This document shows, piece after piece, positions 24,557 through 33,199 of a stretch of 64,000 nucleotides of DNA (its first letter is position 1; each line of letters begins with the position of its first letter). Location: the NCBI GenBank assembly GCA_965205155.1, contig OZ242033.1, forward strand, positions 1,736,001-1,800,000, in the 5' to 3' direction. Under the pieces are notes generated by a model. It had not been told where the DNA came from and ran no database searches. It worked only from the letters and a program-made list of their open reading frames with translations. Both the position numbers and the translations under genes were made by a program. Source of the DNA: Aldehydirespirator sp965205155 (GTDB lineage: Bacteria > Actinomycetota > Acidimicrobiia > Acidimicrobiales > Aldehydirespiratoraceae).

Positions 24557-27478
24557 ATGATCGAGTTCCTCGGCATCACGGTCGGCCAGCAATCGGTGAT
24601 ATTGGGCCTGGTGACGGGCCTCACCTACGCGGCCTTCGCGGCCGGCTTCGTGCTGATCTACCGCTCCACCGGCGTGCTCAACTTCGCCCACGGCGAGGTC
24701 GGAGCGTTCGGCGTGGCCCTGTTCGTTCTGCTGCTGGCCCAGTACGGATTGAACTGGTGGCTGTCGTTCGTGCTCGCCCTGGCGGCCTGCGCCGCCATCG
24801 GCATGGCCATCGAGCTGATAGTGATCAGGCGGCTGTTCGCCTCGCCCCGCCTGGTGGTCCTGATCGCCACCATCGGCGTCGGCCAGATAGTGATCTTCGC
24901 CAAGCTCAACCTTCCCAGCGTGATCGCCCCGGGGCCGATCCCGTCTCCGTTCCAGGCGACGTGGACCCCCACCGACCACATCCGTCTCCAAGCCCGCGAG
25001 CTGGTCGTGCTGGCCGTGATCCCGGTGCTCATCGGCGTTCTGGCCTGGTTCATCTCGCGCACCCGCTTCGGGCTGGCCGTGAGGGCCTCGGCCTCCAACC
25101 CGGACACGGCTCGGGTCTACGGCACGTCGCCCCGGCGGACCTCGACGATCGTGTGGACCATCTCGGGCGCGTTCGCGGCGGCCACCGCCATCTTCCTGGC
25201 ACCGCTGCAGGGCATCAACTCGGCCCAGGCCGGCACCGCGGCCATCGCCGAGCCGCTGCTGCTGAGAGTGCTGGTGGTGTCGCTGCTGGCCCGCATGCGC
25301 TCGCTGCCGGGCACGCTCGCCGGCGGGATGGCGGTAGGCGTGGCCGAGGCGCTGATCCGCAGCAACGTGGATTCTGCCAACCGCTCGGTGGTGGACGTGT
25401 ACCTGTTCCTGGCCGTGCTGGTGGCCGTGCTGGTGGTGATCCGCACCACCGGCGAGCAGGAGTCCTGGTCGCTCGCGCCCCGGGTGCGAGCCATCCCGAG
25501 CCGCCTGGAGTCGGTGTGGTGGGTCCGCCGTCTCAACGCCTTGGGGTTCGTGGCCCTCTTCGGGTTCTTCGCCCTGCTGGGAATGACCCTCTCCACCAGC
25601 AGCTCTCTGTTCACGTGGACGAGCATCCTGCTGTTCGCCATGGTGGTGCTGTCGATGACGGTACTCACGGGCTGGGCCGGCCAGCTGTCGCTCGGCCAGT
25701 ACGCCTTCGTCGGCCTCGGGGGACTGACCGTGCTGGGACTGACCCAGGGCAACGACATCCCCGTGCCCTTCGACCTGTTCGATCTGTCGCTGCAACTGCC
25801 GTGGGCGCTGGCCATGGTGGTGGCCACCGCGCTCGGGGTCGTGGTGGCCGTGATCGTCGGCGTGCCCGCGCTTCGAGTACGGGGCCTGTTCCTGGCCGTC
25901 ACCACCCTCGCCTTCGCGGTCGCTTCGGCGACGTGGCTGTTCCTGCAGGACTTCTTCACCGGCGGAACCTCCTTCCCCCGTCCAGCCGAGAAGCCCGTGC
26001 TCGACATCGGCCCGATCCATATCGACTTCGACGCGTCGCGCCGGAACTACTACTTCCTGTGCCTGGTCTCGCTGGCCGTGGTGGCCGCGGTGGTGGCCCG
26101 GCTGCGCCGCACCGGCATCGGGCGGTCGTGGATAGCGGTGCGCGACAACGAGGAGATGGCCGCGGCGTCCACCGTGTCGCCCACTCGCATGAAGCTGGCC
26201 GCCTTCGGTGTGGCCGGAGGCATTGCGGCCTACTCCGGAGGGCTGCTCGTGACGCTGGTGCCCTCGCTGCAGCCCGACTCTCTCTTCCGGGCCGGCGAGT
26301 CGATCGTGGTGGTGGCGACCGCCATCATCGGCGGCCTCGGCTCGGTGGCCGGCCCCATTCTCGGAGCCCTGTGGGTCCGGGGCATCCCCCAGATAATTCC
26401 CGAAGAGCTCGACGACCTCGTGCGGCTGGTGACCAGCAGCATCGGCCTGCTGGTGCTGCTCATGTACTTCCCCGGCGGCCTGCTGCAGATCATCTACAGC
26501 ATCCGCGACAAGCTGCTCGAACGGGCCGACCGCAGGATGGCGGAGAAAGGCGTCGCCGCGGGCGGTGAGCCGTCGGCTGCCGAGGAGGAACCTGAGGTCC
26601 ATGAGGTCCCTCGGGCCGCGGCCCGGCCGGTCCGGCCCCGCTCACCGGTGACGATGAGCGCGGTTGGCGTCGCGGCCGGGTCGGGCCCGGCGCTGCAGAC
26701 CCAGGACGTGTCGGTGCACTTCGGCGGCAACACCGCGGTCGATCGCGTCTCGGTGCATATCGACCACGGCGAGCTGGTGGGCCTGATCGGAACCAACGGC
26801 GCGGGCAAGTCCACGCTCCTCAACGCCATCAGCGGATTCGTTCCGGCTGAGGGGCGGGTGTTCGTGCTCGGAGCGGATGTGACTGCACGGCGCTCGCCGG
26901 CCCGCCACGCCCGTGGCCTGGGTCGGGGCTTCCAGGGCGCCCGCATCTATCCCGGCCTGACGGTGCGCGAGTCGCTGATGGTCGCCCTCGAGGCACGATC
27001 ACACTCGCGTCTCGTGGCATCGATGACCGCGCTACCGCCGTCACCCGGTCAGGAGAGGACGAAGCGGGCCGAGGCCGACGAGATCATCGACTACATGGGC
27101 CTCACCCGTTACGCGGATCACTTCGTGGCCACGCTGTCGACCGGCACCCGCCGCATCGTGGAGCTCTCCAGCCTGCTGGCCGTCAACGCCCGCGTGCTGC
27201 TGCTGGACGAGCCGACCGGCGGGGTGGCCCAGCGCGAGGCCGAGGCGTTCGGTCCGCTCATCAAGCAGGTGCAGGCCGAGCTGGGCGCCTCGGTGATCGT
27301 CATCGAGCACGACATGCCGCTGGTGATGGGCATCAGTGACCGCGTCTACTGCCTGGAGGCGGGCGCAGTGATCGCGGAGGGTCCCCCGGATCAAGTTCGT
27401 CAGGACCCGCTGGTGATCGCCAGCTACCTGGGCACCTCAGATCAAGCCATCGGTCGCTCCGGTCCCTCCGGGCGCTAG
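24557..27478 (+). CDS. LivH-LivM-LivG fusion (copy 2)
   Basis: 973 aa from ATG 24557. LivH-type permease at ~1-300 (FVLIYRSTGVLNFAHGEVGAFG). LivM-type permease at ~340-655 (TVLTGWAGQLSLGQYAFVGLGG; GIGRSWIAVRDNEEMAAAS). A ~50-residue acidic/Pro/Arg linker leads to a LivG-type ATPase at ~710-973 with Walker A GTNGAGKST (~745), signature LSTGTRR (~860), Walker B VLLLDEPTGGVAQ and EHDMPLVMG. The unusual LSTG(S/T)RR signature is shared with copy 1. With the upstream MFS-LivF chain it forms a complete LIV-type translocator whose binding protein is encoded divergently. Confidence 0.92.
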   Translation: MIEFLGITVGQQSVILGLVTGLTYAAFAAGFVLIYRSTGVLNFAHGEVGAFGVALFVLLLAQYGLNWWLSFVLALAACAAIGMAIELIVIRRLFASPRLVVLIATIGVGQIVIFAKLNLPSVIAPGPIPSPFQATWTPTDHIRLQARELVVLAVIPVLIGVLAWFISRTRFGLAVRASASNPDTARVYGTSPRRTSTIVWTISGAFAAATAIFLAPLQGINSAQAGTAAIAEPLLLRVLVVSLLARMRSLPGTLAGGMAVGVAEALIRSNVDSANRSVVDVYLFLAVLVAVLVVIRTTGEQESWSLAPRVRAIPSRLESVWWVRRLNALGFVALFGFFALLGMTLSTSSSLFTWTSILLFAMVVLSMTVLTGWAGQLSLGQYAFVGLGGLTVLGLTQGNDIPVPFDLFDLSLQLPWALAMVVATALGVVVAVIVGVPALRVRGLFLAVTTLAFAVASATWLFLQDFFTGGTSFPRPAEKPVLDIGPIHIDFDASRRNYYFLCLVSLAVVAAVVARLRRTGIGRSWIAVRDNEEMAAASTVSPTRMKLAAFGVAGGIAAYSGGLLVTLVPSLQPDSLFRAGESIVVVATAIIGGLGSVAGPILGALWVRGIPQIIPEELDDLVRLVTSSIGLLVLLMYFPGGLLQIIYSIRDKLLERADRRMAEKGVAAGGEPSAAEEEPEVHEVPRAAARPVRPRSPVTMSAVGVAAGSGPALQTQDVSVHFGGNTAVDRVSVHIDHGELVGLIGTNGAGKSTLLNAISGFVPAEGRVFVLGADVTARRSPARHARGLGRGFQGARIYPGLTVRESLMVALEARSHSRLVASMTALPPSPGQERTKRAEADEIIDYMGLTRYADHFVATLSTGTRRIVELSSLLAVNARVLLLDEPTGGVAQREAEAFGPLIKQVQAELGASVIVIEHDMPLVMGISDRVYCLEAGAVIAEGPPDQVRQDPLVIASYLGTSDQAIGRSGPSGR

Positions 27479-27495
27479 GGACCGCGGCCCCGCAA

Positions 27496-27520
27496 CGCCG
27501 CCCCTTCAGGGACGGCGGCG
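27496..27520 (+). terminator. Strong GC hairpin after the second LivHMG gene
   Basis: CGCCGCC (27496-27502) pairs perfectly with GGCGGCG (27514-27520), and the inner CCT/AGG extends the stem around a small loop. It lies 18 bp after the LivHMG stop and before the MscS gene. There is no T-tract, so it may be a weak terminator or an RNA-stability element. Confidence 0.45.
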
Positions 27521-27546
27521 GGTGGGCATGACAGACTTGGCCGTTG

Positions 27547-28518
27547 ATGAGGCCGTTCATCGGGGTGCTGGCCCAGTCCGACAGCGAGGCGCTGCTGGAG
27601 GACGCGCTCACCCACGTCGACTGGATCCAGGCCGGGATCGTGCTGGTCGCCACCGTCGTGCTGGCGGTGTCGGTGTCCAAGATCCTGCGCCGGGTGGTGG
27701 CCAGGGGCATCGGTCACGGCTTCGCCTCCATCCTGACGTCGCGGTTCATCGGCTACGCGGTCTTCATCATCGGCCTGAGCTATGCGCTCACCGTGCTGGG
27801 CGTGCGGGTGGGGCCCCTGCTCGGCGCTCTCGGCCTCGGCGGTCTGGTGCTGGCGCTGGCCCTCCAGGGTGTGGTCGGCAACTTCGTGTCGTCGCTGATC
27901 CTGCAGACGCGCCGGCCCTACACGGTGGGCGACACCGTCGAGCTCGACGGCCATCTGGGGGTGGTGGAGGACATCGACTCCCGCACCACCCAGATCTGCG
28001 GCCTCGACGGCACCCACATCCGGATTCCGAACGCCAACGTGGCCGGGGCCACCATCGTCAACTTGACTCGGGAGCCGTTCAGGCGCAGCTCGCTGGCCGT
28101 GGGCGTGGCCTACGACACCGACCTGCAACAGGCGACCGACGCCATCTACGAGGCCCTCGACCGGGTGCCCCGGGTGCTGTCGGAGCCGGAGCCCGCGGTG
28201 AACCTCGACGGCTTCGGCGACTCCAGCATCGGCTTCAACGTGCTCTACTGGCACGCCAGCGACGTTCCCTCGGAGCTGGCCACCCGCCATGACCTGGTGC
28301 TGGCCATCCATCAGGCGTTCGCGGCCTCCTCCATCACCATCGCCTTCCCGCAGGTGACGGTATGGAGCGGCCAGCCCAGGCCCGACCGCCTGTACGGAGG
28401 CGAAGTCGCCGATGTGAGCACGCCGTACCCCGGCCTGGATGAGCCCGAGCAGGAGCGCCGAGTGTCTCAATGGCGCCTGCCCGGCCGCCGCCGTTCCGGC
28501 CCGGAGCCGGACGCCTGA
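27547..28518 (+). CDS. Small-conductance mechanosensitive ion channel (MscS family)
   Basis: About 323 aa from ATG 27547 (TTG 27544 immediately precedes). Three transmembrane helices lie in the first ~125 residues. The pore-lining TM3 is recognisable by the Gly/Ala-rich GALGLGGLVLALALQGVVGNF segment. The beta domain (QTRRPYTVGDTVELDGHLG, IRIPNANVAGATIVNLTR) and an alpha/beta cytoplasmic domain follow. Such channels release solutes on hypo-osmotic shock. A ~40-residue polar tail ends the protein. It is separated from the LivHMG gene by a hairpin and is probably an independent unit. Confidence 0.92.
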   Translation: MRPFIGVLAQSDSEALLEDALTHVDWIQAGIVLVATVVLAVSVSKILRRVVARGIGHGFASILTSRFIGYAVFIIGLSYALTVLGVRVGPLLGALGLGGLVLALALQGVVGNFVSSLILQTRRPYTVGDTVELDGHLGVVEDIDSRTTQICGLDGTHIRIPNANVAGATIVNLTREPFRRSSLAVGVAYDTDLQQATDAIYEALDRVPRVLSEPEPAVNLDGFGDSSIGFNVLYWHASDVPSELATRHDLVLAIHQAFAASSITIAFPQVTVWSGQPRPDRLYGGEVADVSTPYPGLDEPEQERRVSQWRLPGRRRSGPEPDA

Positions 28519-28663
28519 TCGGCCCGAGGCACCACCTACCCGTTGAAGATTCCAGTCGAACTGTTCGAGACGGCACGAACGATCAGGGGCGCAGTGGCCG
28601 CAGGGCCCGGGCCAGCGGTCACTGGACCACGCATCCGCTCTTCACAGCCGCCGACCCGAGGTT

Positions 28664-29893
28664 CTAGACCAGGATGCCCAGGGGGGCGGCTGCGATGCGG
28701 TCGTCGAGACGGAAGCCTGTCGTGCCTGGATGGATGACTATCCCGGCCCGGAAGTCCTCTCCGAGACGGTCCCGTAGAGCGGCCAGGTGGCGGGCGTCGC
28801 CGGCATCGACCGCCTCTGAGAGCTTGGCCTCGAAAGCGATGACGCTCCCGTCGGGCAGGTCGGCGACGAGATCGATCTCGTGGTCGCCGCCGGCCGACCG
28901 CAGGTGTCCGAACCGCCAGCCCAGTCCTAGCGCGTCGGCCATCGCGGCTATCTGGCACACCACAACGCTCTCGAACAGTTCTCCGAGACGGGACCGGCGT
29001 TCACTCAGCACCGGTGCCGTGTGATGGTGGTCTGCCGCTGCGAGTGCCGGGTCCACCAGATGCCGCTTGGGTCGCCTCGTGAGCCGCTTGAGGCCGCGGC
29101 TTGACCAGCCGGGCAGCTCCTCGATCAGCCCCAGCCGCTCCAGCAAGTCGTGGTAGGTCTCGCCGGTCGCCTTGGCCACTCCGGCGGCGTGATGGATGGA
29201 CGCGTGGTCGGCGGTGGTGCCGACGACCGCAGCGTAGGCCCGCACGTAGCGGCGGAGCTTGCTCACGTTGCGAAGCGCTGATGAGATCTCGGCGAGATCG
29301 CGCGACACGGAGAGGTCCAGGTAGGAGCGGAGGGCCTCCTGATGGTCCGCGGCGTCCATGCCGAGGTACCCGGGCAGACCCGACTCGACGGTGGGGGCGA
29401 TCTGCTCGGCGGGCGAGAACGGGGAGCGAGCACCGCGGACGGCGTCTATGCCATGTTCGGCTAAGTCGTCCAGCAAGATCTCGGGAGGGCGACCGAGCCG
29501 CTCCGACAGGGTCATCGGCCGCAGTCGCAGCGGGAGTATCCGTCCGGCGCCGGCGTGGATGTCGGCGGTGACCGCGGCGCGCGAAGACCCGCTCAGGATG
29601 AAGCGGCCCGGTGTCCGGTCCTCGTCGATCATTCGTCGCACCGCGTCCCATACCATCGGCTCTCGTTGCCATTCGTCGATGAGCACCGGGCTCGGTAGCG
29701 ACCGGCAGGTCGCCTCGGGGTCGTTGGCCACCAGCTGTGCGGTCTGGGGGTGGTCCAGCCGCAGCGTCGCGGCTGCGAGCTGGGAGGCGGTGCTGGTCTT
29801 GCCGGCGCCCCGCACGCCCTCCACGAGGCAGGCCGGATGGACCGTGAGGAGGCGAGCCAGGCGGCTGTCGATGTGCCTGCGCAGGTATGTCAC
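28664..29893 (-). CDS. DUF4143-family AAA ATPase with C-terminal nuclease-like region
   Basis: 409 aa from GTG 29893. The N-terminal P-loop domain has Walker A GVRGAGKTS (residues ~25-33), Walker B SPVLIDEWQ and FILSGSSR. The C-terminal DUF4143 region ends in the PD-(D/E)XK-like pattern GGDHEIDLVADLPDGSVIAFEAKLS. Proteins of this type are abundant, patchily distributed and often associated with mobile or defence-like loci; function is not established. The promoter region holds nested palindromes just upstream of the start (29902-29926), suggesting autoregulation. It stands alone between the LIV modules and the accessory island. Confidence 0.85.
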   Translation of the reverse strand: MTYLRRHIDSRLARLLTVHPACLVEGVRGAGKTSTASQLAAATLRLDHPQTAQLVANDPEATCRSLPSPVLIDEWQREPMVWDAVRRMIDEDRTPGRFILSGSSRAAVTADIHAGAGRILPLRLRPMTLSERLGRPPEILLDDLAEHGIDAVRGARSPFSPAEQIAPTVESGLPGYLGMDAADHQEALRSYLDLSVSRDLAEISSALRNVSKLRRYVRAYAAVVGTTADHASIHHAAGVAKATGETYHDLLERLGLIEELPGWSSRGLKRLTRRPKRHLVDPALAAADHHHTAPVLSERRSRLGELFESVVVCQIAAMADALGLGWRFGHLRSAGGDHEIDLVADLPDGSVIAFEAKLSEAVDAGDARHLAALRDRLGEDFRAGIVIHPGTTGFRLDDRIAAAPLGILV

Positions 29894-29901
29894 GCAAAAA
29901 A

Positions 29902-29926
29902 GGATAATAGGTTATCCATGAAATGG
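29902..29926. promoter_or_regulatory. Nested palindromes upstream of the DUF4143 ATPase gene
   Basis: GGATAA (29902-29907), TAGG, TTATCC (29912-29917) is a perfect inverted repeat, and CCAT-GAA-ATGG (29916-29926) overlaps it. It lies 9 bp upstream of GTG 29893 in a locally AT-rich patch including a run of A. Position and symmetry fit a repressor operator; autoregulation is inference. Confidence 0.45.
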
Positions 29927-30010
29927 ATTGACTGAAGGCTGTTATCGCAGTTCCCTCAACTGAAGCAGGACGGGCGACGACGAGTAGCCGGCACGAGGGC
30001 AGCTCTCAAC

Positions 30011-30049
30011 GCACTTTCCTGGGAGTATCCCACCGATCGTGGGAAGTGC
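30011..30049. promoter_or_regulatory. Nested inverted repeat, likely operator, upstream of the importer island
   Basis: Outer arms GCACTTTCC (30011-30019) and GGGAAGTGC (30041-30049) match at 8 of 9 pairs. Inside, TGGGA (30020-30024), TCCCA (30028-30032) and TGGGA (30040-30044) give alternative pairings, including TCCCAC-CGATC-GTGGGA. It lies just before a possible -35. A transcription-factor site or a switching RNA structure would both fit. Confidence 0.4.
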
Positions 30050-30195
30050 GGGACTTGCTGGCTATTCGCCCTATGTGCTAATGTCTGACGTCTGCGGTCA
30101 CTCGGCCGCCGACACCGTCTGCTAGTAGCCGTCCCGAGCGTGTTGGGCCGGTGAGCAGTCAGTTACATAGCCATTCGAACAAGTGGGGGCTTGTC

Positions 30196-31236
30196 ATGAG
30201 GCGTTTAGCCGGATTTCTTTCCGTACTCGCGGTGTTCGCGTTGTTCGCGGCATCGTGCGGGGATGACGAGGAGGCGGAGGCTCCTGCTACTACAGCGGCT
30301 CCCGCCACTACCGAGGCTCCCGCGACTACGGCCGCGCCCGAGCCCGAACCGGAACCTGAGCCAGAGGTTCAGGACATAAAGGTCGCGCTGCTTCCGATCA
30401 TCGGGCCTATGCCCGTTTACGTCGCTGCGGAGCAGGGCATCTTTGCAGAACATGGCCTCAATGTTGAGGTTGTTCCGGTCGGTAATGGACCTGCCATTGT
30501 GGCCGGTGTCATAGCCGGGGAGTTCGATATCGGCTTTGCGGCCATGAGCGTCATCGCGAATTCGTTCGCGGAGGGCCTGGGTGTCACGACGATCGCTCCG
30601 GCCTATTTCGAGAAGGCCCCGGACAATTACGTCTTCGGCATCATGGCTGTGGACGGCATCGAGTCGATGGAGGACCTGAAGGGCAAGACCTTCGCCATGG
30701 AGGGATTCGGCACGATATCGGAGCTCGGCGTCATGGCCAGGTTGAGCAGCGTGGGCATCGATCCTGACGAGATCAACTTCATCAACATTCCCATCCCTGA
30801 GATGGAGGCGGCCTTCGCTCAGGGCCGCATAGACGCCGCTTTCGTGGTTGAGCCGTTCATCACCGCGATCGAGGGCACCGGCCACGCATCTGTCATCAGC
30901 TCGGGAGCGTTGGGACAAGAGGTGGTCGGCGAGAACCGGGTGTTGATCTCCGGCTTCTTCGTGACCGAGGACTCGCTGGCTGGGGACGGCGCGGACACTG
31001 CGGCCCGTTTCGTTGCTGCGCTGGAGGAGGCCACAGACGCGATCTACGCAGACATCGACGCGGCCCTGGTTAACGCGACCGAGTACGTCACGGTCCCGCT
31101 CGAGACCATGCAGAACATCACCCTGCCACTGTGGGACAAGAGCCCCGTGCCCAGTGATGTCCAGCCGTTCCTCGACGCCGGCCTAGCGACCGGCATGCTG
31201 GAGCAACCGGTCGACGCGGCCGACATCCTGCCCTAA
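30196..31236 (+). CDS. SsuA/NMT1-like ABC substrate-binding lipoprotein
   Basis: 346 aa from ATG 30196, chosen because the signal peptide MRRLAGFLSVLAVFALFAAS leads directly to a lipidation Cys (AASCGDD) and a GGGGG stretch precedes it; GTG 30151 would add an unlikely 15 residues. A Thr/Ala/Glu/Pro linker precedes an NMT1/SsuA/THI5-type two-lobe binding domain (KVALLPIIGPMPVYVAAEQGIF...GLNVEVVPVGNGPAIVAGVIAGEFDIGFA). This class binds sulfonates, nitrate, pyrimidine precursors, taurine and aromatic acids. The cognate ATPase (32376) and permeases (37179, 37966) are encoded downstream. Confidence 0.9.
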   Translation: MRRLAGFLSVLAVFALFAASCGDDEEAEAPATTAAPATTEAPATTAAPEPEPEPEPEVQDIKVALLPIIGPMPVYVAAEQGIFAEHGLNVEVVPVGNGPAIVAGVIAGEFDIGFAAMSVIANSFAEGLGVTTIAPAYFEKAPDNYVFGIMAVDGIESMEDLKGKTFAMEGFGTISELGVMARLSSVGIDPDEINFINIPIPEMEAAFAQGRIDAAFVVEPFITAIEGTGHASVISSGALGQEVVGENRVLISGFFVTEDSLAGDGADTAARFVAALEEATDAIYADIDAALVNATEYVTVPLETMQNITLPLWDKSPVPSDVQPFLDAGLATGMLEQPVDAADILP

Positions 31237-31444
31237 TCCCGGGCTGCAGACGGGCCTGGCTTTCGGATCACCAAGGGGTGGTCGCGCTCTTCATCGAAGA
31301 CTTGAGCCAGAGCGAAGAGACTTGAGTCAGGCACCGTCTGCGGAAGGGACCAAGCGCCGCAGAGCGCGCCTGGCGGTCGCTCCTGTCTAGGAAGCGACCC
31401 AGCCCAGGAACTAGTGTCGGCGGCGAATCAACTGGAAGGAGATC

Positions 31445-32401
31445 ATGGTGCGAAACGGTGCTCAGGTCGTGGATGCGCACGTGCACATCGGCAGTTTCTC
31501 CGTAGTTGAGAACCTCCAGGGTGCTATCGAGACGAAGGAGGATCTGTTCGGATTCCGTACGAAGTACGCCGATACGTGGAACAGCCAGTTCGACGCGGAG
31601 CCGTATGACAACACGCCCAATCTCATCAGGACGATGGACAAGTATGGCGTCGATCGGGCCGTGGTAATGGCTCGCCCCGGAGCGTCAGATTCGTTCGTTG
31701 TAGAGATGGCGAGAGCGTTTCCCGATCGCCTGAGACCCGCCATTCGCCTCATCTCGGAGCAGGAGCTTCTTGGCTATGTGAAGGATCCCGCTCCCATCCG
31801 CGAACGGGCCCCGGAGGTCATAAGGCACTTTGTAAAGGAGCACAACATCTGTGCCGTGAGTGAGGTGTTCATTCGTGGACTGACCAACGAGGTCCACCCG
31901 GAGCGCATCGCTGACGACTTCGAGCCCATCATGACGACCCTCGAAGAGGTCCGGATTCCCATCTCCTTCCCAACCGCTTGGTCGCAATGGAAGGGTGGCC
32001 TGCACTACGGGGATCCGTTGTGGGTTGACGAGGTGGCCGGCAGGCATCCCGACGTTCCGATCGTGCTCTGCAAGATGGGCCGTGGATTCGTAGGTCCATT
32101 CGAGAATGCCCTCATGGTTGCAGTGCGCAACAACAATGTTTACTTCGACCTGGTCCAGACGACCTCCGAGCATTTGCGACGGGCGGTCGACGCCATCGGA
32201 GCACACAGAATCCTGTTCGGGACCGATTGGGACGTCCTGTCGAGCTATGTCTGCCGACCCTACGATGTTCATGAGTGGTCGTTGAGCATCATCGAAGGGG
32301 CCGGGCTCACAGAAGAGGAGGAAGCGCAGATTCTCGGCTTGAATTCAATGCGCCTATTCGGCCTCGACCAGCCTGATGACCCCCCCGGCCAACAGGACTG
32401 A
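31445..32401 (+). CDS. Amidohydrolase-2 (COG2159/ACMSD-like) family protein with altered metal site
   Basis: 318 aa from ATG 31445 with a strong AAGGAGA Shine-Dalgarno. TIM-barrel amidohydrolase-2 fold: the first-strand HxH is present (VDAHVHIG, His 12 and 14) and the late Asp is present (FGTDWD). However, the position usually reading (A)HMGG reads VLCKMGRG, and the strand-5 region reads ISFPTAW without His. Thus two of the usual metal-binding histidines appear replaced, so metal use or chemistry may differ. Family members decarboxylate or hydrolyse ring-derived acids. It overlaps the following ABC ATPase gene by 26 nt, tying it to the importer. Confidence 0.85.
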   Translation: MVRNGAQVVDAHVHIGSFSVVENLQGAIETKEDLFGFRTKYADTWNSQFDAEPYDNTPNLIRTMDKYGVDRAVVMARPGASDSFVVEMARAFPDRLRPAIRLISEQELLGYVKDPAPIRERAPEVIRHFVKEHNICAVSEVFIRGLTNEVHPERIADDFEPIMTTLEEVRIPISFPTAWSQWKGGLHYGDPLWVDEVAGRHPDVPIVLCKMGRGFVGPFENALMVAVRNNNVYFDLVQTTSEHLRRAVDAIGAHRILFGTDWDVLSSYVCRPYDVHEWSLSIIEGAGLTEEEEAQILGLNSMRLFGLDQPDDPPGQQD

Positions 32402-33182
32402 CCCTCGGAGCGTTCTCTTAAGCGCTCGCGGCCTACGGATCAGCCTGGGGGAGGGGGCATCCGAGACCGAGGTGCTCGATGGGGTGGACTTGGATGTCCG
32501 CTCCGGAGAGTTCGTATCGCTGGTGGGGGCCAGCGGGTGCGGAAAGACGACGCTTCTGCTCGTGCTGGCTGGGTTGCTGGTGAGCGATGACGGAGTTGTG
32601 GAGGTGGCGGGGCGCGAGGTGACGGGGCCTCCGCCGGAGATCTCCGTCGTCTTCCAGGACTATTCGAGCAGTCTCTTTCCCTGGCTCAGCGCTCGGAAGA
32701 ATGTCCTTGCCGGCATGCGCCGCCGGTCCGACCTGCGCACTCAGGAGAAGCAGGCTCTGGCGGAGCAACTCCTCGAACGAGTCGGTATCGGGCCGTTCGC
32801 CGACCGCTACCCGTGGGAGCTGTCGGGAGGTATGCAACAGCGTCTCGCGCTGGCCCGGGCGGTCGCCTCGGGCTCCTCCATCGTCTGCCTGGACGAGCCG
32901 TTCGCGTCCGTGGACGCCTACACCCGTCTGGAGCTGCAGGACTTCGTAACCGAGATTCTCCAAGAATTCGGACGGACCGGCGTACTAGTGACCCACGACA
33001 TTGAAGAGGCGGTGTACATGGCGGACCGGGTGCTGGCCCTGGGTCCCCGCCCGACGAGGGTCGTGTGGGAGGAGGAGGTGGGCTTGCCGAGGCCTCGCTC
33101 TCAGATAGAGACCCGCGAGGAGCCCGTCTTCCTGGAGCTCCGCCACAAGATCCTGTCGCTGCTCAAGGACATCTCGAACTAG
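32376..33182 (+). CDS. SsuB/TauB-type ABC transporter ATPase
   Basis: 268 aa from ATG 32376. Walker A VGASGCGKTT (Lys 57), Q-loop VFQDYSSSLFPWL, signature LSGGMQQRLALARAV, Walker B SIVCLDEPFASVD and switch His in VLVTHDIEEAVYMADRV are all intact. The sequence type matches ATPases of nitrate/sulfonate/taurine importers. It would energise the permease pair encoded at 37179-38784. The start lies inside the amidohydrolase gene, implying coupled translation. Its 3' end faces the convergent molybdenum-hydroxylase small-subunit gene 17 bp away. Confidence 0.93.
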   Translation: MTPPANRTDPRSVLLSARGLRISLGEGASETEVLDGVDLDVRSGEFVSLVGASGCGKTTLLLVLAGLLVSDDGVVEVAGREVTGPPPEISVVFQDYSSSLFPWLSARKNVLAGMRRRSDLRTQEKQALAEQLLERVGIGPFADRYPWELSGGMQQRLALARAVASGSSIVCLDEPFASVDAYTRLELQDFVTEILQEFGRTGVLVTHDIEEAVYMADRVLALGPRPTRVVWEEEVGLPRPRSQIETREEPVFLELRHKILSLLKDISN

Positions 33183-33199
33183 CCGGCTGCGCCGAGGCT

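Larger units (their letters stand above)
29894..30195. other. Intergenic control region between DUF4143 gene and accessory island
   Basis: 302 bp without a credible gene, separating divergently transcribed genes. Besides the palindromes next to the DUF4143 start it holds a nested inverted structure (30011-30049) and a possible promoter for the binding-protein gene: TTGCTG (30055-30060), 16 bp, GCTAAT (30077-30082). The base composition is visibly less GC-rich than the flanking LIV region. Confidence 0.4.

Noticed and set aside
20362..24624. A 1,420-codon open frame on the minus strand
   Set aside because: Only its last 575 codons (from ATG 22086) form a real protein with signal peptide and binding-protein fold. 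The rest is antisense to the well-supported MFS-LivF gene and reads as His/Gly/Glu/Asp-rich filler typical of high-GC shadow frames.
24533..26602. A 689-codon minus-strand frame opposite the second LivHMG gene
   Set aside because: Shadow frame with the same filler composition; the plus-strand permease motifs are conclusive.
28519..28663. Possible tRNA in the gap between the MscS and DUF4143 genes (TTCGA-like stretch)
   Set aside because: No acceptor, D or anticodon stems can be paired around it; nothing cloverleaf-like was found here or elsewhere in the window.
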